64,000 nucleotides of DNA, taken from contig JBGVNF010000052.1 of assembly GCA_045125245.1 (NCBI GenBank), positions 1 through 64,000 on the forward strand. Reading direction: 5' to 3'. Below, one piece after another: positions 1 through 8,370 of this stretch. Numbering within the stretch: position 1 is the stretch's first letter; the number at the start of each line of letters is the position of its first letter. The notes beneath the pieces were generated by a model that did no database searches, had not been told where the DNA came from, and was given only the letters and a program-made list of their open reading frames with translations. Both the position numbers and the translations under genes were made by a program. This DNA is from SVEL01 sp045125245 (lineage in GTDB: Bacteria > Bacillota > Clostridia > Lachnospirales > Lachnospiraceae).

Positions 1-243
<243 letters not shown>

Positions 244-539
244 AATTTAATTCTGGTTTATTCGTAGTTGCTACGCAACTGCGAATTGGCTCAAAATAAC
301 GTTAGCTATTTTAATCCGTTGACCTCTCGGTCATTACTGTTCGTAATACTCATTTAAATGAGTTTCACCAATCTTTTGATTGGTCTGAAAATTTGTAAGA
401 AATTTTCAGGGATGGTTCATCATTCAATTATCAATGTTCTTTTTATGACCTTTCTACATTTCACCTTATCTACTTTCACGTAGCAAAATTACTTTGTAAT
501 TTTGGTCACCTCTGTGCTCTCTCGAGCGACAGCTTGAAT
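244..539 (-). other. rRNA operon leader
   Basis: This is a roughly 300-base transcribed leader between promoter P1 and 16S. It is packed with short hairpins: 385-409 (10-bp perfect stem), 367-384 (7-bp stem), 350-363 (palindrome) and 331-342. A stretch near 425-445 read on the minus strand (AAAGAACATTGATAATTGAA) resembles the boxA-type antitermination and processing region of clostridial rrn leaders, but this is a resemblance only. No coding region is seen. Confidence 0.6.
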
Positions 540-568
540 AGTTTATCACGTTGTTTTCTGTTTGTCAA
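540..568 (-). promoter_or_regulatory. rrn promoter P1 (proximal)
   Basis: On the minus strand there is a perfect -35 TTGACA (563-568), exactly 17 bases of spacer, and a -10 TAAACT (540-545). It fires leftward into the 16S leader. The start of the transcript contains AAGCTGTCGCT, which is also found just after P2. Confidence 0.85.
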
Positions 569-669
569 CAACTTTTTTTATTTTTTCTGATTTTTTATTT
601 TCAAATCTCACAAGCCGTACTTCCGTAGTTATGACCGATTTGTTTTACTGTATCAGCGACAGCTTGGAT

Positions 670-698
670 ATATTACAACATAAATCAACATAAGTCAA
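670..698 (-). promoter_or_regulatory. rrn promoter P2 (distal)
   Basis: Minus-strand -35 TTGACT (693-698), 17-base spacer and -10 TAATAT (670-675). It lies 130 bases upstream of P1 in the same direction, giving the tandem promoter arrangement usual for rRNA operons. The sequence just downstream repeats that of P1 (655-670 compared with 525-540). Confidence 0.82.
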
Positions 699-832
699 CA
701 CTTTTTATCCCCAAGTTCTGCACAATTTTATCCACAGCTACATATTGAGTAGTTGGTCCTATTCCACAACTAAATCTTGCGTTTTTATATTATTATTCTT
801 AAAAAAATATTATATGTCCATCCTCGCGGAGA

Positions 833-882
833 GTTTTTTATGATATAGGAAGTTCAGAGAACTTTCCTATATCATAAAAAAC
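833..882. repeat. Long near-perfect inverted repeat
   Basis: A 23-base left arm (833-855) and a 24-base right arm (859-882) are complementary apart from one bulged base, with a 3-base loop. Each end of the stem is T-rich on one strand and A-rich on the other, so it could act as a terminator in both directions. It overlaps the end of the CvpA terminator and sits between that gene and the rrn promoters, where it would insulate the rRNA operon. Confidence 0.75.
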
Positions 883-912
883 CAGCTATCTAATATCTTC
901 AGATAGCTGGTT
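875..912 (-). terminator. Terminator of cvpA-like gene
   Basis: Minus-strand stem of 12 bp (arms 880-891 and 901-912, 9-base loop) followed by TTTTTT. It lies 39 bases past the stop of the CvpA-family gene and before the rrn promoters. Confidence 0.85.
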
Positions 913-950
913 TTAATTCCTAATACGGAATAATCAATTCATTATCTTTC

Positions 951-1616
951 CTACATAAACTTTGTAACTAAGAATATTATAGGATTATTTTCATATATAA
1001 ATGTAAGCAATTTATTGTCATTAATCTGGCGGAATGCTTCCTGTGCCCATGCCTTATCACCAAAAGCAGTAATTACTAAGCAGCCAATCCATACAATTAT
1101 AAGTCCCTGTGCTGCACCTACCGCTAATCCTCCTGCCTTATTAACTGTATTAATAAGTGGAAGCTTACTTACAAAATCAAATATCTTAATAACGATACTT
1201 AATATAATGTAAATAACAATGAAAAGTATAAAGAATGTTAATGCTTTTAAAATAAAGTTTGAAATACTACTTACAAGATAGTCATTAAAACCTGAAGTAA
1301 CTTTTTCAGCTCCATCTATCAACTTCTCTTCTATCTGTGATGGTAAGTTAAGCTTTTCAATAGCTGTGATATCTAACTTTGTATCATCTATTTTTGCTTC
1401 TTTTACCATCTTCTCTACAGATTCCTCTATAGTTGTGTAAACAGGTGTCGCTGTCTTAAGTGCCATACTTACTGGAATAGTTAACGCACCTGCAAGAATA
1501 TATGTAACAGCCATAGCTATCATTGATAAAACTATCTTAACCATACCCTTCTTGTAGCCAACCAACGCAAACAATCCTATCACTGCTACTACGCCAATTA
1601 AAATTATGTAGTCCAT
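951..1616 (-). CDS. CvpA family membrane protein
   Basis: 221 residues with about four hydrophobic segments (about 3-21, 28-50, 118-143 and 165-185), the arrangement of the CvpA (colicin V production) family. The N-terminal glycine-rich segment ending GYKKGMVK is typical of the family. An AAGGAG ribosome site 11 bases before the ATG supports the start. The stretch between segments two and three (about residues 55-105) is charged and probably extracytoplasmic. Members are widespread in Firmicutes, but their biochemical role is not settled. It follows the DUF5711 gene by 21 bases, so the two are probably co-transcribed, and it ends at a strong terminator. Confidence 0.85.
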   Translation of the reverse strand: MDYIILIGVVAVIGLFALVGYKKGMVKIVLSMIAMAVTYILAGALTIPVSMALKTATPVYTTIEESVEKMVKEAKIDDTKLDITAIEKLNLPSQIEEKLIDGAEKVTSGFNDYLVSSISNFILKALTFFILFIVIYIILSIVIKIFDFVSKLPLINTVNKAGGLAVGAAQGLIIVWIGCLVITAFGDKAWAQEAFRQINDNKLLTFIYENNPIIFLVTKFM

Positions 1617-1637
1617 ATTAATTTTGTCTCCTTTGCA

Positions 1638-2843
1638 TTATTTTAATTTTATCTTATCTATACTCATCGGAGTTACTATAAGGTAATTGTATCTATCTTC
1701 CAGCATAATCACATCAACTATACCTTCATCAAAATTACTCTCATATTTTGTCTTACCCTTGACAGTATAGACTTTTAATGTAACATCATTATATAAAATA
1801 ATTGTTTTATTTGCAATTTTAATATTCTTATATGAGAAATTAAAATCCATATCACAGACCTTAGTTCCTTCTATATCATATACTAACATAGTATACGGAT
1901 TGTCCGCTTGTCCACTTGCCACTATCAAGCCGACATATTCTTCATCATAGAAAACACTTTTTATTTCCTTTTCTATAATAATCTCTTTTATCACAGAAGG
2001 TTTCTGTTTCATAGAATAGATTATTACTCTGTCGTCACCGTAGGCTACCACTATATCATTACTTATGAATTCCGTTTTGGCAATCATAGTTTTGTCAAAA
2101 TTGAATCCACCCACAAATCTATCTACTTCATTTTTACCTATTTCGGAATAATTATAAAATACCACCTTTGATTCTATAACACCGCTTCCCACGCAAAGAT
2201 ATGACACGACTAATTTCGTTCCGTCACTAGATATAGATAAATCAACTGGACAGCCCTGGCTAGATAATACAGATTGTCCTTTTGCAATCTTTGTACCATC
2301 TTCGCTAATTACTTCTATATAACTGACTTCAGATTTTTCACCAGTTATAGCCGCCACAATTCCTTTGTCTGATACACTAAGAGCCACTATAGGAAATTCT
2401 GTCTCTACCTTACCTTGAAAACCTTTAGTATTGCAAATATATATATCATTGGATTTCTGTTGGGCCACAGCCACATAGCTATTAGAAATATCTATAATAG
2501 GTTCTCGCATTTCAAAAGCTTGGTTCCAGTATGTTTCCCCGCCATTTAAATATGCAATGCCATCTTCGCTATATCTCAGCATATACTTTCCAAACTCATA
2601 AAAGTTTGCATTGTACGCATCACTGATTTCTACTCTTTCCTTCAATTCATACGTTGTATATACCTTATTATTAAGATGAATAATATATCCACCTACACCT
2701 ATGGCTATTATAAGAATCAAAATAAAAAACTTTGATATTTTTCCTCTTCTATGACTTTTAAGTTTTTTCTCCAAATCATCTTCTTCGTTATCCTTAGATA
2801 ATTTGGAATCTCTTTGCTTCATGTATTTTCTTATATCTGACAT
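1638..2843 (-). CDS. DUF5711 family membrane-anchored protein
   Basis: About 401 residues. A charged cytoplasmic N-terminus (residues 1-40) precedes one transmembrane segment (about 42-62, FILILIIAIGVGGYIIHL), and the rest is a beta-rich extracellular region with repeated strands of beta-propeller character. This is the layout of DUF5711 proteins of Lachnospiraceae. The in-frame GTG at 2849 is less likely than the ATG at 2843, which has AGGAAG seven bases upstream. The function is unknown; a propeller outside the membrane suggests binding of a ligand or partner. It lies just upstream of the CvpA-family gene. Confidence 0.72.
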   Translation of the reverse strand: MSDIRKYMKQRDSKLSKDNEEDDLEKKLKSHRRGKISKFFILILIIAIGVGGYIIHLNNKVYTTYELKERVEISDAYNANFYEFGKYMLRYSEDGIAYLNGGETYWNQAFEMREPIIDISNSYVAVAQQKSNDIYICNTKGFQGKVETEFPIVALSVSDKGIVAAITGEKSEVSYIEVISEDGTKIAKGQSVLSSQGCPVDLSISSDGTKLVVSYLCVGSGVIESKVVFYNYSEIGKNEVDRFVGGFNFDKTMIAKTEFISNDIVVAYGDDRVIIYSMKQKPSVIKEIIIEKEIKSVFYDEEYVGLIVASGQADNPYTMLVYDIEGTKVCDMDFNFSYKNIKIANKTIILYNDVTLKVYTVKGKTKYESNFDEGIVDVIMLEDRYNYLIVTPMSIDKIKLK

Positions 2844-2942
2844 TCTCACACTTCCTATAATCTGAAAACTAAATATACAATATATTTATTGATTTAGCAT
2901 ACCACATATAACACATTTATGGAAGAAAATATTTTAAAGACA

Positions 2943-4187
2943 CTATGGAAGTAATAGCTTTTGCCCTTCTATAACATAATCTTCATCCTCTAATTTATTT
3001 ATACTCATTATCTCTTCGATCATATTAACCGAGCCACACTGAGTTAAGGCAATACTATATAATGTATCACCGGCTTTTACAATATACACTTCATAATTTT
3101 CATTAGGAATAGATATTGAAGCCTCTGTCGTGTGCTCTTCTCTTGTACTTTCCGTAGTTTCTTCTGCTGTAGCATCTGTTGCCACTACTTCTTTTGTGGA
3201 AGTTTCTTTCGTCGTTTCTTCTTTTGTCGCATCTTCTTTTGTCGCTTCTTCTTTTGTGGTTTCTTCAGTTTCCTTCGTCTCTATGGGCGCTATAGTAGGT
3301 TGCAAACTTCCATTAACAGAAATAATATCTTCATTATCCTTATCATTTTCTGTTCCCACTATATCTCCAACCATTCCCTTCATTTTATCTGACAGATTGT
3401 CTAGCTGACCATTACTTCCCATATAATATACAACTCCTGCAAGAACCAACATAGTAGCAAAAGACGCCACTCTATTAAACTTTGCAACTGGTAGAGGTTT
3501 ATTTGCAGAATTATTTTTTTGATTCCTAAGATTATTTAGGGCTATCCCATATTTACCCCCTTCACTAATCTCTACCTTTGGCTCTTCTTCAGCGGCCACA
3601 AAACCCGTTCCAAATATATAATCCTCTAACTCTTCCCTCTTCTCAAAATATACATGAAAGCAAGGTTGCTTTCTTAACCCATTTCTTTCATATAGATAGA
3701 AGGCTTCCTCATTTTCTTCTCGATTTATATTAAGATACACTTTACCATTTCCCGCAAAATGATCTAAATGAATCTTTTTGATAGTATGCATGTCTCTTGA
3801 TAAATCAGCTTCTGACGATGCATACCAACCTACAATATCACTTTTCTTATAATATCTTTTTAAATTATCATATATGCCTGTCCATATATCATCACTAAAA
3901 ATAATAGTGTTTTCTATAATTTTTTCTGCATCAATCACCCCATGTATAAAAATATAAGTATATCCATTGGCCTGCTTCTTCTCTCCTAGCAGAACGCCGT
4001 ATCGCAAGTCATTATTTTCCCCTGGCCTCTGTTTTATGTAAAACAAAACATTTTCTTCTATATAAATCTGGCTATTCATATTGCCACTACCCTGACCAAT
4101 TTGTTTTATATTTTTCGGCAATCTAATATTAACTTCAGGCTTGCTCATTTCTTCACTGTTATCCCTACTATAGATAGTTTCAATCAT
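2943..4187 (-). CDS. MPN-like domain / transmembrane / LysM protein
   Basis: About 414 residues. The start is set at the ATG at 4187, with GGGAGG eight bases before it. Residues about 30-185 look like an MPN/JAB1-type fold: a segment VGWYASS is followed by a histidine-containing helix, where catalytic members have VGWYHSHPG. The metal-binding H-x-H is therefore absent. One membrane segment (about 240-258) follows, then a Thr/Glu/Lys-rich low-complexity stalk (about 300-350) built from short TKEE-like repeats, and a C-terminal LysM domain (about 367-414, starting YIVKAGDTLYSIA). Inference: a cytoplasmic pseudo-enzyme domain linked across the membrane to a peptidoglycan-binding module. The LysM call is firm; the MPN call is by pattern. 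Confidence 0.7.
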   Translation of the reverse strand: MIETIYSRDNSEEMSKPEVNIRLPKNIKQIGQGSGNMNSQIYIEENVLFYIKQRPGENNDLRYGVLLGEKKQANGYTYIFIHGVIDAEKIIENTIIFSDDIWTGIYDNLKRYYKKSDIVGWYASSEADLSRDMHTIKKIHLDHFAGNGKVYLNINREENEEAFYLYERNGLRKQPCFHVYFEKREELEDYIFGTGFVAAEEEPKVEISEGGKYGIALNNLRNQKNNSANKPLPVAKFNRVASFATMLVLAGVVYYMGSNGQLDNLSDKMKGMVGDIVGTENDKDNEDIISVNGSLQPTIAPIETKETEETTKEEATKEDATKEETTKETSTKEVVATDATAEETTESTREEHTTEASISIPNENYEVYIVKAGDTLYSIALTQCGSVNMIEEIMSINKLEDEDYVIEGQKLLLP

Positions 4188-4223
4188 TATATTTACCTCC
4201 CAAAATATTATTATTTTAAATGA

Positions 4224-4256
4224 CAAAAAGACAGGCGAATGTTATTCCACCTGTCC
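4224..4256 (-). terminator. Terminator after coiled-coil membrane protein gene
   Basis: Minus-strand stem GACAGGTG / CGCCTGTC (8 bp including one G-T pair) with a further short inner stem, followed by TTTTT at 4225-4229. It ends the gene at 4351-5448 and separates it from the LysM gene. Confidence 0.82.
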
Positions 4257-4350
4257 TACGATATCACATAATATATAAAAAATATGTCAAACGCTGTATG
4301 CAATACCTTAATATCGTATACAAAAAATCTATTCTTTACGACATATTCTT

Positions 4351-5448
4351 CTATTTATTGCTAGCTGTCTTTGAAAGATTTACAGCTTCGCCTACATTCG
4401 ACACTTGTCCATTTAAAATATAACCTGCAAGCATATTAATTCTATCAACGGTCATATTCTCTTCACCAAGATATACCCCGTAATTTGAAGAGAGATTGAT
4501 AGACATATCCTTCTGCTTTTGCTCAAGTTCTTTAAGCTTTAAAGTAGTCTCCGAAATCTGATTCTTTATTTTTTCTATCTTAGGCATATCTCTGTTAGTA
4601 ATCTCTTCACAAATATCCGCCTTAGTAGTTTTCTCAAAATCAGCGAGAACATCATTCTTTCTACGGACAATATCTTCTATAGTTTCTTCAAGCTCTTTGA
4701 TATCTTCATCATATTCATGAAGTCCATATCTGTCCTCGTCTTTATCTTTCTTAATCTTCTTCTTAATACGATTAATCTTTCCTTTATTCTTACGAATAGC
4801 ACTACGCTTTACAAGCATATCCTCATATGCTTCCCTATTTCTTACCTTTGCAAAATTATAACCCATCATATAAATAAATCCAAACAATGCAATAAGTACA
4901 ATTATAAGCAATGCTCTCCAAATCTTTTTAGCGCCAAAAAGCCATGCTATAAAACTCGGAAATGCAAATGCTCCCATAATAAATGCAAATACAATAACTA
5001 TAAAATCTTTAAGGCTTCTAGGATAATACAAGCTGTACATAAAGCCCTTATCCATAAATGTAGGTACACCCTTTTGCTTAAAGTAAGTTTTTATCTCTTC
5101 TTTTATATTCTTATTTTCATTAACAAGGTCTGCCGTCTCTTCCTTAATTCTTTCGGCTACCTTTTTGTTTTTTTCCTTGCCCCTGTCATTACGAACTTTC
5201 TTAAGTCGGTCCTGAGATTTATCAAGCTCTTTGTCAAAGTTAGAAACTACCTGTTCTCTTCTCTTTTTAACAGTACTTTCAATGTTAATCGACATCTGTT
5301 TTTCTTCTGCTACAACGTCTTTCTCCAGACGACGCTTTTCATTGTTCAATGAATCAATCTCTGCTCTCACCTTGTCTCTAGCTTCCACAAGGCCACGAAC
5401 ATTCATCAAATCATCTACATTACCATATAGTATGTTCTGTCCTTCCAT
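4351..5448 (-). CDS. Coiled-coil protein with two transmembrane segments
   Basis: 365 residues of unknown family. Residues about 20-120 and 215-325 are strongly charged, heptad-like and predicted to be coiled coil. Between them sit two hydrophobic segments (about 148-172 and 178-200). The polypeptide would place two long coiled coils on the same side of the membrane, joined by a hairpin. The start is well supported by TAGGAGGAGAAA before the ATG. It ends at a strong terminator and has no clear operon partner. I do not recognise the function; the shape suggests a membrane-linked scaffold. Confidence 0.68.
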   Translation of the reverse strand: MEGQNILYGNVDDLMNVRGLVEARDKVRAEIDSLNNEKRRLEKDVVAEEKQMSINIESTVKKRREQVVSNFDKELDKSQDRLKKVRNDRGKEKNKKVAERIKEETADLVNENKNIKEEIKTYFKQKGVPTFMDKGFMYSLYYPRSLKDFIVIVFAFIMGAFAFPSFIAWLFGAKKIWRALLIIVLIALFGFIYMMGYNFAKVRNREAYEDMLVKRSAIRKNKGKINRIKKKIKKDKDEDRYGLHEYDEDIKELEETIEDIVRRKNDVLADFEKTTKADICEEITNRDMPKIEKIKNQISETTLKLKELEQKQKDMSINLSSNYGVYLGEENMTVDRINMLAGYILNGQVSNVGEAVNLSKTASNK

Positions 5449-5643
5449 TTTCTCCTCCTAGCATGTAAAAAATCTACTAGCATATTGTTATTTCATTATT
5501 TACATATACAATAAAATAATACCTTAATATGCCGTAGCAAAACCCTAAACAGCAAGCATTTAATTAACTTTAGTGTAACAAAGTCCAATAAAAAATGCAA
5601 TATATATCTAGCACAGTTATTGACTTATTAAAGAATTATTTAA

Positions 5644-5916
5644 CTATTCGTCTTCTTCAATTACGTGTATCTCCAAATAATCAAAATCTATGTCATCTAT
5701 AAAATTATCTTTTGAAAATTTTGTCTTATCATGCCTTTTAAATTCATTGATATTACAATCAAGCCAAATCGGTTTACTTAAATCAAATTCTTCACACACA
5801 GTATCTATAGCCGAAAAAACCTTTGCCGTTCTGCTCATAGAAGAATCATCATTACACACTGTCATATCTTTAATTAAATGAGTATTTTCCCACATCTTCG
5901 CCCATATACGAAACAT
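5644..5916 (-). CDS. Small conserved-looking acidic protein
   Basis: 90 residues, acidic, no membrane segment and no motif I recognise. It has a good ribosome site (TAGGAG) before the ATG. It follows the HAD hydrolase by 17 bases and is the last gene of the leftward TSCPD-luxS-mtnN-HAD cluster, so it is probably translated from the same message. The sequence has a central segment SKPIWLDCNINEFKRHDKTKF with balanced charge, suggestive of a small folded globular domain. Function unknown. Confidence 0.62.
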   Translation of the reverse strand: MFRIWAKMWENTHLIKDMTVCNDDSSMSRTAKVFSAIDTVCEEFDLSKPIWLDCNINEFKRHDKTKFSKDNFIDDIDFDYLEIHVIEEDE

Positions 5917-5933
5917 ATTAAACTCCTAGTATC

Positions 5934-6740
5934 TTAAAAAAACTTCTTTATAGCATCAGCTACTCCATCCTCATCACAAGATGGCGCTATATAATTTGCT
6001 ACAGCTTTAGTCTCCGCACAAGCATTTGCCATAGCTACTCCCATACCCGCGAAGTTAACCATACTTACATCATTAAAGCCGTCGCCACATGCTACAAGCT
6101 TTGTAGAATCCATTCCCAGCTTATCAAGAAGTCTATCTAAGGATTTTGCTTTATCAATTCCCATAGGAACTATCTCCATAAAGAATGGTTCTGAACGGAA
6201 AATATTTAATCTATCTTCAAATCTCTTCTGCATAATAGGAAGAAGCTGCTCCAACCTCTCTGGTTCATCCACAAACAAAAATTTGTCTGGCGCAAAATCC
6301 ACTTCCTCTTCCATTGACTCCACACCTCTTACATTCATATGAGTTACATAAGCTTCTATTCTAGTATATTTATTATCTGGCTCTGTAGCTATTATTTCGT
6401 CGTTCTTATAAGTAACTATAGGCACATCATATTCTGCCGCAGCCTGACACACTTCCTTTGCAAGTTCCACAGGAATAGTCTGATTGTACACTACCTTACC
6501 CGACTTACATTCAATAATCTTTCCACCATTAAATGCAAGAATATAGCTCTCGTATTTATCAAAATCCAGTTCCGCTGCTACGTGTTCAATTCCCTTAGTT
6601 GGTCTACCTGATACCAATGCAACCGGAACACCTGCTTCTTGTATTCTTCTAATCTCACTTCTAACGCCTGGTGTTATCTCTTTCTTCGAATTAGTTACTG
6701 TTCCATCGATATCCAATGCTAAAAAGCCATATTCACTCAT
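5934..6740 (-). CDS. Cof-type HAD-IIB phosphatase
   Basis: About 268 residues. HAD motif I is LDIDGTVTNS near residues 9-18 (nucleophile and acid Asp10 and Asp12), motif II is VALVSGRP near 38, and motif IV is VACGDGFNDVSM near 215-230; the cap between them is the C2B type of the Cof family. Members dephosphorylate sugar phosphates, flavin nucleotides or similar small molecules; the substrate here cannot be read from sequence. The second of two adjacent ATG codons (6740) is preferred because GGAGG is then five bases away instead of two. The gene is 15 bases after mtnN in the same direction. Confidence 0.88.
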   Translation of the reverse strand: MSEYGFLALDIDGTVTNSKKEITPGVRSEIRRIQEAGVPVALVSGRPTKGIEHVAAELDFDKYESYILAFNGGKIIECKSGKVVYNQTIPVELAKEVCQAAAEYDVPIVTYKNDEIIATEPDNKYTRIEAYVTHMNVRGVESMEEEVDFAPDKFLFVDEPERLEQLLPIMQKRFEDRLNIFRSEPFFMEIVPMGIDKAKSLDRLLDKLGMDSTKLVACGDGFNDVSMVNFAGMGVAMANACAETKAVANYIAPSCDEDGVADAIKKFF

Positions 6741-6755
6741 CATTTCCTCCTAAAA

Positions 6756-7448
6756 TTATATTGCTTTAATCATTTCCTTCATAAGCTTTACAGAATTCTC
6801 TATAGCCATCGCTTCAAAAGTTGGATAATCCATACTTGCAGAATCATCAGCCTTATCTGAAATAGCTCTTATAATAAGGAATGGAATACTATTAAGATAT
6901 GCTGCATGAGCAATAGCGGCTCCCTCCATTTCACAGCAATATCCATCATATGTAGATATCAAATCATTCTTGACAGTCTTATCTGAAATAAACTGGTCAC
7001 CTGTAAGCACTCTTCCCACATGTACATTTACATCAGGGCATGCTACCTTACAAGCATCTGTTGCCACCTGAATAAGCTTCTCGTCTCCCTTAAATGTAGA
7101 AGTCTCCATTCTAGGAATAACACCTCTGTCATAGCCAAATGCTACCGCATCCATATCATGCTCTATCGCATCCTTAGATAATACTATATCTCCAATATTG
7201 ATTTCATTTCTTAAAGAGCCTGCAATACCAGTATTGATAATGCAACCTACATTATACTTATCTGCAAGAATCTGCGCACACATACCTGCGTTTACCTTAC
7301 CGATTCCCGAACGAACGATAACTACTTCTTTCCCCTCTAATAAACCTTTAACAAAATTCATCCCAGCTACAGTAGTTACCTCTGCGCCTTCAAGAACCTC
7401 CTTAAGCTTATTAACCTCTTCATCCATTGCACCTATAATTCCTATCAT
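6756..7448 (-). CDS. mtnN: 5'-methylthioadenosine / S-adenosylhomocysteine nucleosidase
   Basis: About 230 residues, the normal length. It starts MIGIIGAMDEEV, carrying the catalytic-site Glu near residue 11, and has the substrate motif CEMEGAAIAHAAY near 170-182 and RAISDKADD with the catalytic Asp near 196. It removes adenine from S-adenosylhomocysteine and methylthioadenosine. The product S-ribosylhomocysteine is the substrate of LuxS, encoded just upstream in the same direction. The ATG at 7448 is chosen because AAGGA lies seven bases before it; the ATG at 7454 overlaps that site. Confidence 0.95.
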   Translation of the reverse strand: MIGIIGAMDEEVNKLKEVLEGAEVTTVAGMNFVKGLLEGKEVVIVRSGIGKVNAGMCAQILADKYNVGCIINTGIAGSLRNEINIGDIVLSKDAIEHDMDAVAFGYDRGVIPRMETSTFKGDEKLIQVATDACKVACPDVNVHVGRVLTGDQFISDKTVKNDLISTYDGYCCEMEGAAIAHAAYLNSIPFLIIRAISDKADDSASMDYPTFEAMAIENSVKLMKEMIKAI

Positions 7449-7524
7449 ATGCATTTCCTTTCTAATAGATTATTTCCAATCTTTTTAAATTTACTTATAA
7501 AACTGAACTATTCTATATTTATCC

Positions 7525-8004
7525 TTACTCTGGATATACAAGTCTAGTGTTATCAATATTATCAAGTACATCATTTATAAACTTATTAGCAATAAAATTC
7601 GCCATAGGAAGATTCATATCAAGATAATTGCCACAATCCTTAGCAGATGCACCAGGCACCTCATCATGATAATCTCTTATAAATACAAACATTTCCTTTA
7701 TAAGCTCTACTATATCTTCTGACTTGTAATCTCCTGCAAGAAGAAGATAAAATCCTGTTCTGCAGCCCATCGGTCCAAAGTAAACAGTTTTGCTGCCGTA
7801 CTCCTTATGATTTCTAAGGAAAGTCGCTGCCAAATGCTCTATAGTATGTATCTCTGCAGTATTCATAACAGGCTCAAAATTTGGTCTTGTAACTCTTATA
7901 TCAAAAGTAGTTACCACACTTTCGCCTACATTATCTTTTCTAGAAACATATATACCCGGTAAAAGCTTTAAATGGTCGATTGTAAAACTGGCAATTTTCT
8001 CCAT
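7525..8004 (-). CDS. luxS: S-ribosylhomocysteine lyase (LuxS)
   Basis: 159 residues, typical length. The zinc site is visible as HTIEH (near residues 53-57) and the Cys in SAKDCGNYLDMN (near 126); the catalytic Cys is in MGCRTGFYLL (near 83). It splits S-ribosylhomocysteine into homocysteine and DPD, the precursor of autoinducer-2. The ribosome site GAGGAG precedes the ATG. It lies 23 bases downstream of the TSCPD gene and 76 bases upstream of mtnN; together they form the detoxification and recycling route for S-adenosylhomocysteine. Confidence 0.96.
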   Translation of the reverse strand: MEKIASFTIDHLKLLPGIYVSRKDNVGESVVTTFDIRVTRPNFEPVMNTAEIHTIEHLAATFLRNHKEYGSKTVYFGPMGCRTGFYLLLAGDYKSEDIVELIKEMFVFIRDYHDEVPGASAKDCGNYLDMNLPMANFIANKFINDVLDNIDNTRLVYPE

Positions 8005-8027
8005 AATCTGTCTCCTCTCGTATAAAG

Positions 8028-8264
8028 CTACATTGTTTGTCTCAAAGCTTTTGCAAGCTGGTCAGGACATGATGTTCCTCTTCCACGACAGTCGATTCCC
8101 TCAAGACGTGAAATAGCCTCCTCTACATCCATACCTTTAACTAATGCTGCAACACCCTGTGTATTTCCATGACATCCGCCAACAAATTCTACTGACTGGA
8201 TGATACCATTTTCAACTTCTACATTAATAGCTGTGGAACAAGTTCCTCTTGTAACATATCTCAT
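8028..8264 (-). CDS. TSCPD domain protein
   Basis: 78 residues beginning MRYVTRGTCSTAINVEV. The signature TSCPDQLAKAL near the C-terminus and the glycine/cysteine motif FVGGCHGNTQGV define the small stand-alone TSCPD family (related to TIGR03905). The domain also occurs at the end of some ribonucleotide reductases, where its cysteines may bind metal. The start at 8264 has GTGAGG nine bases upstream; a longer reading to 8324 would run into the promoter and dyad and is rejected. It heads the luxS-mtnN operon; why it is paired with luxS is not known. Confidence 0.85.
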   Translation of the reverse strand: MRYVTRGTCSTAINVEVENGIIQSVEFVGGCHGNTQGVAALVKGMDVEEAISRLEGIDCRGRGTSCPDQLAKALRQTM

Positions 8265-8300
8265 AAAATAATCCTCACTTTCTGTGAAATAAACTAAAAA

Positions 8301-8344
8301 TATATCTGCTAGATAGTATAACATCTAGCAGATATATTTATCAA
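8301..8344 (-). promoter_or_regulatory. Promoter with paired operator dyads for TSCPD-luxS-mtnN operon
   Basis: Minus-strand -35 TTGATA (8339-8344), 18-base spacer, -10 TATACT (8315-8320). The -10 box sits in the 8-base loop of a perfect 14-bp inverted repeat (arms 8301-8314 and 8323-8336). Each arm carries its own short dyad, ATCTNNNAGAT (8304-8314 and 8323-8333), with centres 19 bp apart. Two repressor-site-like dyads flanking the -10 box are what an autoregulated or metabolite-controlled operon would show. The regulator is unknown. The stem followed by TTTTT could alternatively be a terminator for the Rpn-like genes upstream. Confidence 0.7.
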
Positions 8345-8370
8345 GAGAAAGGTTATTTCTCTGTAATACG

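Noticed and set aside
3130..3408. Rightward Ser/Val/Phe-rich frames opposite the LysM protein stalk
   Set aside because: They are antisense images of the TKEE repeats.
4717..5352. Rightward 211-codon frame opposite the coiled-coil protein
   Set aside because: Lysine-rich coiled coils give long antisense frames; the composition is unlike a real protein and there is no ribosome site.
8028..8300. S-box (SAM) riboswitch before the TSCPD-luxS operon
   Set aside because: There are only about 50 bases between promoter and start, too few for an S-box; no core motif seen.
8301..8336. Hairpin as a plain terminator
   Set aside because: Not excluded, but the -10 TATACT in its loop with a well-placed -35 makes a promoter-operator more likely.
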